NCBI GenBank assembly: GCA_951812805.1
Contig: CATOSZ010000018.1
Location: forward strand, 22,836-86,835
DNA from: an uncultured Alphaproteobacteria bacterium
GTDB taxonomy: Bacteria; Pseudomonadota; Alphaproteobacteria; GCA-2731375
Length of the DNA stretch: 64,000 bases
Direction of reading: 5' to 3'
Below the pieces are notes generated by a model. It made no database searches. It worked only from the letters and a program-made list of their open reading frames with translations, and was not told the DNA's origin. The position numbers were made by a program, and so were the translations under genes. Within the stretch, counting starts at the first letter, position 1. Every line of letters starts with the position of its first letter. Positions 45,434 through 52,338 of this stretch are shown here, in pieces.

Positions 45434-46332
45434 TCCGCATCATAACCATGTTGGTACGGATCGGTGACCCTGAGACAGAGAGTGGCGGCTTTGGCCCTGG
45501 CGAAGTCACGGAATGATAGAAGTTCGGCCCTTGACCAGGCTATCCCACCCTGGCGGCGTGCCGCGGCCGTTTGCGCCGGCAATGGATCCGCCGCGCGGTA
45601 AACCTCGAGGGCGCGCGCTATCAGCGGGCGATGATCGACGGGGAGATGGTCGATGCCCCACAGGCCGCCCTCTTCCTTGTCGGGGATACATCCCTCGCCG
45701 GCCGTGACGATCCAGAGAAAACGGCAGGCATTGAGCACGCCGTAGAATGGCGTCTCGACGATGTTCTCGCTGTCGACGATCCAATCGAAGTCCGCCTCGA
45801 TGGCCGCGAGATAGTCCCGCCAGGCGACCTCGCCCAGTAGCACGTCGGGTGCCGCGCCCACGAGAGAAATCCCACGCCGCCGCGCGAACATGGCATGCGC
45901 CGACAGGTCTTCATCCACCGCCGCCGCATCGTGCTGAATGGTCCCGGCCCGGATCGCGGCTTTCAGATCGTCGTGAAATTGCAACTCGCAACCCATCGGA
46001 TGGCGCGGCGCCGTTGCGACATCGCTGCGGATCACGCTCAGCTCGATGTCCCCCAGCAGAGGCCGCCGGTCCGACAGTTCGAGAAGCCCGGCCCATAGGT
46101 CTAGCCGCTGGCGATCCGTCAGGGCGTGCCGGCTCACGACGAGCAGGTCGATGTCGCTCTTCGGTCGATGGAAGGCGCCGGTCGCGAGCGAACCGTGCAG
46201 AATCGTTCCGGTGAGATTGCCGGCCAGACTCCGGCCGACCAGCTCCGAAATGCGGTGCACGAAATCTCCGATATCGGGATCACAGGAATGCCAGTCCTGG
46301 CCGGTCTTTCGGAGTCGGTACCGCTCAACCAT
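45430..46332 (-). CDS. Nucleotidyltransferase, ANT(3'')/ANT(9)-like with DUF4111 C-terminus
   Basis: A 300-residue protein. The polymerase-beta-type active site is intact: 'ILHGSLATGAFHRPKSDIDL', Gly47-Ser48 with the metal aspartates Asp60 and Asp62. The C-terminal helical part has 'FYGVLNACRFLWIVTAGEGC' followed by 'IPDKEEGGLWG', the pattern seen in spectinomycin/streptomycin adenylyltransferases. Such chromosomal relatives adenylylate aminoglycosides or unknown targets. Its start overlaps the end of the caspase-like gene by 8 bases and its end overlaps the LLM gene, so it sits in the middle of a coupled run. Confidence 0.85.
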   Translation of the reverse strand: MVERYRLRKTGQDWHSCDPDIGDFVHRISELVGRSLAGNLTGTILHGSLATGAFHRPKSDIDLLVVSRHALTDRQRLDLWAGLLELSDRRPLLGDIELSVIRSDVATAPRHPMGCELQFHDDLKAAIRAGTIQHDAAAVDEDLSAHAMFARRRGISLVGAAPDVLLGEVAWRDYLAAIEADFDWIVDSENIVETPFYGVLNACRFLWIVTAGEGCIPDKEEGGLWGIDHLPVDHRPLIARALEVYRAADPLPAQTAAARRQGGIAWSRAELLSFRDFARAKAATLCLRVTDPYQHGYDAE

Positions 46333-47884
46333 CCTGCCCGAGGATGAAGGTGAAGTCGCCGAAGCCCTCGTCGCCGGCGTTGGCGATGGTGCCGAATTGC
46401 GGCTTCTGGCTGGAGTTGTTGGTGACCGCGCGGACGAAGCGCCCGAACAGCTCGGACGATGTGATGTAGGGCGCGTCGTTGGCGCGCAGCGTCTTCAGCA
46501 GATAGTAGGCGAAGACCGAATGCCCGCCGGAGCCGGAATCCGCGACCGGTTCCGTGCCGCCCGACGAGATCACCTTGCGCGACCAATGGGCATCGATCTC
46601 CGAGAAAAAGCGGTCCTCGGGGATGTCCGTCTTGGCCGGCGCGCTGCGGGTGAGGGAGCCGGAGAAACAGGAATCGGCGATCACCAGCACATGCTTCGCC
46701 GGCAGGCCGCGCAGCTGGCGGCGGATGTCGTCGTTGGCGATCCAGGTGAAGGTCTTGTCGGCGGCGGCGTCGACCGGCAGCCAGAAGCCTTCGCCCGTCG
46801 CCTTGTCGATCTGGCCGTGGCCGGCATAGTAGATCACCAGCCTGTCCTCGGTATCGAGCTCGTCGCGCAGGGATTCGATGGCGCCGAGAATGGTATTGCG
46901 GTCGGCATCACGCAGCAGGCGGACATGCTCGGGCTGGAAGTCGTAGCGCTCGATCAGGGTCGCGGCCAGGGCCTCGGCGTCGTTCACCGCCGTCTTCAAC
47001 TCGGGCATGTCGGCGTACGCGTTGTTGCCGATCACCAGGGCGAAGTTGCGCCCTTCGATCGCCGGCCGGTTGGTGCCGCCGATGCGCAAGACGACCTCGT
47101 CGCCCACGCAGTTGCCGGCCGCGTCGCAGACCTCCAACACGACCCGCCGTTCGCCCTCCGCCGCGCCCGTTATGTCGACCCGGAAGGCGAGCGTGTGGCG
47201 GGCCAGCGGTTCGGTGCCAGCCGCGGGGCGGAATAGGGTGGCGGGCTTCCCGTCGACCTTCAGGCGCGGGGGTGAGCCCTCGTCGGCGACCAGCCCGGTG
47301 AGCTGCACCGTTTCGCCCACCGGCACCGTCCCGGGCTTGTCGATGGCGATCAACGGCAGGCCGGTATCCGGGCCGCCCGCCGCGCCCTGTTTGGCCAACG
47401 CCTCCAGCTGCTTTTGCAGGGCGGCGATGCGGGCGTCGGTCTCCGCCGTGCCCGCCGCCGGTTTCGGCGCTACGGCCGGCGGAGGCTTGGACGTTGCCGG
47501 CGCGGCCTGGCGGGTCGCGACGTCCGGTTTCGGCGGCGCCGGCGTCGCGAGCGCGATCAGGGGCGGCGGCTTGCCGTCGTCGATCACCGCGGCGATTTTC
47601 ACCTGCAACGCATTGAAGCGCCGCGCCGCGGCGATCCAGCTTTCATGATCCTTGTTGTCGGACCGCTCCAGTCGCTGGGCGGTGCGGCGCAGCAGGTCGC
47701 GCAGCCGCTTCGCGCTCGAGCCGCTGGTCGGCCGCAACCGTCCGACCTCGGCCTCGTAGCGGGTGAGGTCGCGCTCCGCCGCGCGGATCTCACCGTCGCG
47801 CGCGGCGGCGTGCACAGCCCCGGACCCGCCCGTCCACAAGACGGCCAGCGCGAGCGCTATGGCGATGATCCACCGTGCCGACAT
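46325..47884 (-). CDS. Exported caspase-like (C14/metacaspase) protease
   Basis: About 519 residues. A signal peptide ('WIIAIALALAVLWTGGSGAV' then HAA) is followed by a charged coiled-coil stretch (about 30-100), a Pro/Ala/Lys-rich linker, a small beta domain ('GTVPVGETVQLTGLVADEG'), and the peptidase C14 domain from 'NFALVIGNNAYADMPELKTA'. The catalytic dyad is His356 in 'LVIYYAGHGQ' and Cys406 in 'VLVIADSCFSGSL'. Periplasmic or surface location is expected. ATG 47884 fits the AAAGGG ribosome site; ATG 47890 is too close. It heads a minus-strand run with the nucleotidyltransferase gene overlapping its end. Confidence 0.92.
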   Translation of the reverse strand: MSARWIIAIALALAVLWTGGSGAVHAAARDGEIRAAERDLTRYEAEVGRLRPTSGSSAKRLRDLLRRTAQRLERSDNKDHESWIAAARRFNALQVKIAAVIDDGKPPPLIALATPAPPKPDVATRQAAPATSKPPPAVAPKPAAGTAETDARIAALQKQLEALAKQGAAGGPDTGLPLIAIDKPGTVPVGETVQLTGLVADEGSPPRLKVDGKPATLFRPAAGTEPLARHTLAFRVDITGAAEGERRVVLEVCDAAGNCVGDEVVLRIGGTNRPAIEGRNFALVIGNNAYADMPELKTAVNDAEALAATLIERYDFQPEHVRLLRDADRNTILGAIESLRDELDTEDRLVIYYAGHGQIDKATGEGFWLPVDAAADKTFTWIANDDIRRQLRGLPAKHVLVIADSCFSGSLTRSAPAKTDIPEDRFFSEIDAHWSRKVISSGGTEPVADSGSGGHSVFAYYLLKTLRANDAPYITSSELFGRFVRAVTNNSSQKPQFGTIANAGDEGFGDFTFILGQDG

Positions 47885-47965
47885 CGCCATCCCTTTGCGA
47901 CGTGACCTCCGGTCCCACAATGACGGGCCGATGATAGCAAATGATGGGCGTACCGTCCTCGGGGC

Positions 47966-48007
47966 TTGACATTTAGTTCGGGGTACACGATATTTCGGAT
48001 TACACGA
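47966..48007 (+). promoter_or_regulatory. Promoter with direct repeats ahead of the cupin gene
   Basis: TTGACA (47966-47971), a 17-bp spacer and GATATT (47989-47994) form a good sigma-70 promoter. TTCGGGGTACACGA (47977-47990) and TTCGGATTACACGA (47994-48007) are direct repeats 17 nt apart overlapping the -10 and start site, a likely operator for a regulator bound on one DNA face with a 1.6-turn period. The divergent caspase-like gene starts 82 bp away and may be affected too. Confidence 0.65.
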
Positions 48008-48040
48008 AACAATTGATCCCGACACGAGGCACGTACGACC

Positions 48041-48442
48041 ATGATCAAGGCTTTCGAAATCCACGACGAAGTGACCGCCGTCGCCCCGCTGCGCGGCCGG
48101 GGGCCCGGCACCAGCGAGGAAGAGGCGAACGCCGCCTTCCGCGGCCTGGGCCAGGGCGATTTCAAGGACGCCCGGATCGCTGTCGGCAGCTTCGACGGCA
48201 ACGCGGGTTGGGAACGCCATCTCGCCGGCGACGAGCTGGTGCAGATCATCGCGGGCGCCACCGAATTCGACATCATCGTCGACGACGAGCTTCAGACCCT
48301 GGATCTGGCGGCGGGCGCCCTTGTCGTCGTGCCGAAGGCCTGCTGGCATCGTTTCCGCTCGGCCGCGGGGGTGACTATCCTGGCGGCGACACCGGCAGGC
48401 GACGAGCCGCACCTCTTCGTCGACGATCCGCGGGACCTGTAG
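48041..48442 (+). CDS. Cupin-domain protein
   Basis: A 133-residue single cupin. 'NAGWERHLAGDELVQIIAGA' gives the start of the first cupin motif and 'DLAAGALVVVPKACWHRFRS' the second, with a histidine in the metal position. Motif one lacks the usual paired histidines beyond the His in 'WERHLAGDEL', so metal binding may use His, Glu and the second-motif His. Ends 'EPHLFVDDPRDL'. It has a strong regulated-looking promoter. Function unknown; sensor or small isomerase/dioxygenase are possible. Confidence 0.8.
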   Translation: MIKAFEIHDEVTAVAPLRGRGPGTSEEEANAAFRGLGQGDFKDARIAVGSFDGNAGWERHLAGDELVQIIAGATEFDIIVDDELQTLDLAAGALVVVPKACWHRFRSAAGVTILAATPAGDEPHLFVDDPRDL

Positions 48443-48448
48443 CGGGGG

Positions 48449-49210
48449 TTATTTCTCGCGCCGGACCGCGGCCCGGACCGGCTTGGCGGCGCGCTTGACG
48501 CAGGCCTTCGCCCCGGCGACGTCGCCGACGACACTCCAACGATGGCCGGGCGGGCAGCGATAGCAATGGCCCTTGGGCACGGAGAAGCGGGCGCCGCCCT
48601 TGCAGAATGGACCCTTGCCGGCGCGCGTCGATGCCGCGAAGGCCTTGCGCGCCACCGCCTGGCAGGCCTTGCCCTTCCAGGCGTAGCCCGTCGGACAGGC
48701 GTGGCACTTGCCGTCTTCGGGCCGGCGGAAGGCGGCTTCGAAGGTCCCATCGGCGGGATAGCGGGCAGCACAGGGGAATGGCGAGCCGCGGGGGATCGCC
48801 TTGGCATAGGCGGCGCGCAGGACGCAGGCGCGCGGCGAGGTGATCGCGCTGATCGTGCGCTTGGCACCCGGCGGGCAGGAATAGCAATGCCCGTCCCGGA
48901 TCGAGAGGAACTGCCCCTTCGGACAGGCCTTGGCGACGCTGCCGGCCGCCTTGTCGTGCTTTTCGGCCTTGGAGTGGGTCGCGGTGCCCGCCAGCTGGCA
49001 GGCCTGGGGCGAGACCAGAGACCGCTCCGTCCGCCGGTGCCCGTCGGGACAGGCGTAGCAGAGTCCGTCCGAGCCGTGACGCTCGGCCGCGGCGAACATG
49101 CCGGCGACGGCGGGATAGGCCTCGGCGCAGGGGATCTCCCCGCTTTGCGCCCAGGCGGTATGGCTTGCGGCGAGCGCGGCCAGCAAAATCGCGAGAATGG
49201 AGACGCGCAT
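48449..49210 (-). CDS. Secreted protein with four tetracysteine repeats
   Basis: A 253-residue protein with a signal peptide (1-21, ending AWA-QSG). The mature chain has sixteen cysteines in four repeats: Cys28/51/54/71, 96/109/112/129, 147/169/172/183 and 203/216/219/237. Each repeat centres on a CxxCPxG motif (51-57 'CYACPDG', 109-115 'CYSCPPG', 169-175 'CHACPTG', 216-222 'CYRCPPG'), flanked by one cysteine on each side. This suits two disulfides or one metal site per repeat. The protein is basic and ends with many Arg/Lys. No known family was recognised. It is convergent with the cupin gene, 6 bp apart. Confidence 0.8.
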   Translation of the reverse strand: MRVSILAILLAALAASHTAWAQSGEIPCAEAYPAVAGMFAAAERHGSDGLCYACPDGHRRTERSLVSPQACQLAGTATHSKAEKHDKAAGSVAKACPKGQFLSIRDGHCYSCPPGAKRTISAITSPRACVLRAAYAKAIPRGSPFPCAARYPADGTFEAAFRRPEDGKCHACPTGYAWKGKACQAVARKAFAASTRAGKGPFCKGGARFSVPKGHCYRCPPGHRWSVVGDVAGAKACVKRAAKPVRAAVRREK

Positions 49211-49301
49211 CGGATCACTCCCGATTCATGCACCGCCGATGCCCCCTGGCCACGGCGAATCGCCTCCGCTAGCCTAGCCCCTTGCGCGGAGGAGGCAAAC
49301 G

Positions 49302-49553
49302 ATGCTGACCCTGAAACCGAACTGCGAATGCTGCGATCGCGATCTGCCGCCCGCCAGCGGGGAGGCGGTGATCTGTTCCTATGAATGCACCTTCTGCCGG
49401 GACTGCGCGACGGTGCGATTCCAGGGTCTCTGCCCGAACTGCGGGGGCGAGCTGGTGCGCCGGCCGATCCGGCCCGAGGCACGCCTCGCGACCCATCCGG
49501 CCTCGACGGAACGGGTGGTCAAAGGCCATGCCGCCTGCCTCGACACCGCCTGA
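49302..49553 (+). CDS. DUF1272 zinc-ribbon-like protein
   Basis: An 83-residue protein of family DUF1272. Four pairs of cysteines are visible in 'NCECCDRDLPP', 'CSYECTFCRDC' and 'LCPNCGGELVRRP', which is the family pattern and probably binds zinc. It starts 'MLTLKPNCECCDRDL' as other members do. Function unknown. It reads away from the tetracysteine-repeat gene and lies 104 bp before the GlxA-like regulator. Confidence 0.9.
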   Translation: MLTLKPNCECCDRDLPPASGEAVICSYECTFCRDCATVRFQGLCPNCGGELVRRPIRPEARLATHPASTERVVKGHAACLDTA

Positions 49554-49657
49554 AATAATTCGCTGGCGCCGGCACCCGGAATGGGAGTAGCGTCACCGCG
49601 ATAGTGGTGCAACCGAGCCCGCCCGTCTTCGACGGCGATCGACACGTGGATCGTGGC

Positions 49658-50641
49658 ATGACGGCAGCTGAGCGACATGGGATCTTCGCCGGCCCGGCTG
49701 AACGGCGCGTCGGTTTCTTCCTTGCCCCGACCTTTTCCATGCTGGCCTTCGTCTCGGCGATCGAGGCGATGCGCGCCGCCAACCGGCTGCGCGATTCAGC
49801 GCTCTATGGCTGGGAGGTGATCAGCGTCGACGGCGGGCCGGTCACCGCCTCCAACGACATGGCGACGCCCGCCGACCGGGCGGTGCGCGAGGCGCCGGCC
49901 TATGACACGGTCGTCGTCATCGGGCCGTTCGATCCCGCGCCCTACCGCGAGCCCGCCGTCTTCGCCTGGTTGCGTCGGCTCGACCGGCACGGCGCCAAGC
50001 TCGGCGGCCTGTGCACCGGGGCCTATGTGCTGGCCAGCGCCGGACTGATGGGCCGCCATCCCTGCACCATGCACTGGGAGGTGCTGCCCGCCTTCCTCGA
50101 GACTTTCCCGGAGCTCGAGGTCTCGACCGATCTCTACCAGCTCGACGGCAAGCGATTCTCCGCCGCCGGCGGCACCGCCGCCCTCGACATGATGCTGGCG
50201 CTCATCGCGGCGGAGCATGGCTGGGATCTCGCCGGCGAGATCACCGACTGCTTCGTGCTCGAGCGGGTCCGTGCGCCGACCGACCCCCAGCGCATGGCGC
50301 TGGTCAACCGCTTGGGCTCCATCCACCCGAAGCTGGTGACCTGCGTCGGCCTGATGGAGGCGAACGTCGAGGTGCCGCTGCGGCCGCCGGAACTCGCGCT
50401 CGCCGTCGGCCTGTCGAAGCGGCAGCTGGAGCGGCTGTTCCGCCGCCACCTCGGCACCACGCTCGGCCACTACTACATGAGCATCCGCCTGAAGGCGGCC
50501 CGGCGCATGGTCGAGCAGACCAACCTCCGCATCGCCGAGATCGCCTTTGCCTGCGGCTTTTCCTCGCCGACCTATTTCAGCCAGCTCTACCGTGCCGCCT
50601 ACGGCCACTCCCCGCGCCAGGACCGCCGCGCCGTCGCCTGA
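49658..50641 (+). CDS. AraC-family regulator with DJ-1/PfpI-like domain (GlxA/GbdR type)
   Basis: A 327-residue regulator. The N-terminal half is a class I glutamine-amidotransferase-like (DJ-1/PfpI) sensing domain with 'KLGGLCTGAYVLASAG', where the cysteine of the nucleophile elbow remains. The C-terminal AraC pair of helix-turn-helix motifs is in 'ALAVGLSKRQLERLFRRHLG' and 'IAEIAFACGFSSPTYFSQLY'. Homologues such as GbdR activate glycine betaine and dimethylglycine catabolism, which fits the downstream MttB-type and dimethylglycine-dehydrogenase-like genes. A GTG at 49604 would add 18 residues. Confidence 0.88.
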   Translation: MTAAERHGIFAGPAERRVGFFLAPTFSMLAFVSAIEAMRAANRLRDSALYGWEVISVDGGPVTASNDMATPADRAVREAPAYDTVVVIGPFDPAPYREPAVFAWLRRLDRHGAKLGGLCTGAYVLASAGLMGRHPCTMHWEVLPAFLETFPELEVSTDLYQLDGKRFSAAGGTAALDMMLALIAAEHGWDLAGEITDCFVLERVRAPTDPQRMALVNRLGSIHPKLVTCVGLMEANVEVPLRPPELALAVGLSKRQLERLFRRHLGTTLGHYYMSIRLKAARRMVEQTNLRIAEIAFACGFSSPTYFSQLYRAAYGHSPRQDRRAVA

Positions 50642-50769
50642 CCCAATGTCGCTGTTCTGACACAAGCTGTCGCCGGCCCGCGCGATTCGATGCCGCGGGC
50701 GGGCGCACACTTCGCCTGTTCGTCGCCGTACCGGACGAACGCGTTCCCGGCAATTGCGTCAGGTGTGCG

Positions 50770-52338
50770 ATGAACGAACAGCGCTCGAAGTCCCGTCGTT
50801 CCGGCGGCCGCGAGGCCCGCCGCGCGGAACGCGCCCGTCCGCCCGAGATCCGCGCGGTGGGTCCCGGCCAGCTCGGCGGCAGCTTCCGCCCGTTGAGCGT
50901 GGCGGACATGGACAAGGTCCATCACGCCGTTCTCGACATCCTGGAAGGCATCGGCATGGCGCAGCCGATCGCGAGCTGCGTCGCGGCCCTGCAGGCGGTC
51001 GGTGCCCGGTTGTCGGAGAACGGCCGGCTGCTGTTCCCCCGCGCGATGGTCGAGGACATGCTGGCCCGCATTCCGCGCGACCTGGTGCTGCATGGGCGCG
51101 ACGCCCGCCACGACATGCAGCTGTCCGGCCGCCGGGTGCATTTCGGTACCGCCGGCGCGGCGGTGCATCTGGTCGACCTCGACAGTGGCGCCTATCGCGA
51201 TTCCACCCTGCGCGATCTCTACGATATCGCGCGCCTGGTCGACACCCGCGAGAACATCCATTTCTTCCAGCGCTCCGTCGTCGCCCGCGACCTGGAAGAC
51301 CCCTTCGAGATGGACCTCAACACCTGCTATGCCGCCGTCGCCGGCACGAGCAAGCATATCGGCACCGCCTTCACCACGCCCGAGGCGGTGCACGCTACGG
51401 TCGACATGCTGGACATGATCGCCGGCGGCGAGGGCGCCTTCGCCGCCCGGCCCTTCGTCTCCATGTCGTGCTGCTTCGTGGTGCCGCCATTGCGCTTCGC
51501 CGAGGACGCCTGCCGCTGCCTCGAGGCGGGGGTGGCGCGCGGCATGCCGATCCTGCTGCTCTCCGCCGGCCAGGCGGGGGCGACCAGCCCGGCCGCACTC
51601 GCCGGCTCGCTGGCCCAGGCGGTGGCGGAGGTCATCGCCGGCACCCTCTACGTCAATGCGTTGAAGCCGGGCCATCCGACCATTTTCGGCACCTGGCCCT
51701 TCGTTTCCGACCTGCGCACCGGCGCGATGAGCGGGGGCAGCGGCGAACAGGCCCTGCTGGCCGCCGCCGCGGCGCAGATGGCCGGTTATTACGGATTGCC
51801 GAACGGCGTCGCCGCCGGCATGGCCGACGCCAAGATCCCCGACGCCCAGTCCGGCTACGAGAAGGGCTATACCACCGCGCTCGCCGGGCTCGCCGGGGCC
51901 AACCTGGTGTACGAGGCCGCGGGCATGCACGCGAGCCTGCTGGGTGCCGCCTTCGAGAGCTATGTTATCGACGACGACATGCTGGGCGCGGTGTTGCGCT
52001 GCGTGCGCGGGATCGAGGTGAACGACGACACGCTGTCGGTCCGGACCATGCGCGGGGTGGTGGACGGCCCGGTGCATTACCTCGGCGACGACCAGACGCT
52101 GGCGTTGATGCAGCGGGAATACACCTACCCGGCGCTGGGCGACCGGGCGAGCCCGTCGGACTGGGCCGACGCCGGTGCGTTGGATATCCGGGAACGCGCG
52201 CGTCGTCTCGCCCGCGAGATCCTGGGCAGCCACTATCCCGCCCATATCGACCCGGAGACGGACGCGCGCATCCGCGCCCACTTTCCCATCCGATTGCCGC
52301 GCGCGGCGATGCGCGCCGGCGGGAGGGACGGGCCATGA
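50770..52338 (+). CDS. MttB-family (non-pyrrolysine) methyltransferase
   Basis: A 522-residue member of the trimethylamine methyltransferase superfamily: 'FRPLSVADMDKVHHAVLDIL', 'LHGRDARHDMQLSGRRVHFG', 'ISRD'-like 'DIARLVDTRENIHFFQRSVV', and 'YYGLPNGVAAGMADAKIPDA'. There is no in-frame amber codon, so it belongs with the non-pyrrolysine members such as glycine betaine methyltransferase (MtgB), which move a methyl group to a corrinoid protein. No corrinoid protein gene is adjacent. The stop overlaps the next ATG (ATGA). The basic N-terminal 25 residues are probably disordered. Confidence 0.9.
   Translation: MNEQRSKSRRSGGREARRAERARPPEIRAVGPGQLGGSFRPLSVADMDKVHHAVLDILEGIGMAQPIASCVAALQAVGARLSENGRLLFPRAMVEDMLARIPRDLVLHGRDARHDMQLSGRRVHFGTAGAAVHLVDLDSGAYRDSTLRDLYDIARLVDTRENIHFFQRSVVARDLEDPFEMDLNTCYAAVAGTSKHIGTAFTTPEAVHATVDMLDMIAGGEGAFAARPFVSMSCCFVVPPLRFAEDACRCLEAGVARGMPILLLSAGQAGATSPAALAGSLAQAVAEVIAGTLYVNALKPGHPTIFGTWPFVSDLRTGAMSGGSGEQALLAAAAAQMAGYYGLPNGVAAGMADAKIPDAQSGYEKGYTTALAGLAGANLVYEAAGMHASLLGAAFESYVIDDDMLGAVLRCVRGIEVNDDTLSVRTMRGVVDGPVHYLGDDQTLALMQREYTYPALGDRASPSDWADAGALDIRERARRLAREILGSHYPAHIDPETDARIRAHFPIRLPRAAMRAGGRDGP

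Noticed and set aside
50770..52338. Pyrrolysine-containing trimethylamine methyltransferase
   Set aside because: No in-frame TAG exists in the gene, so it is a non-pyrrolysine member of the family.
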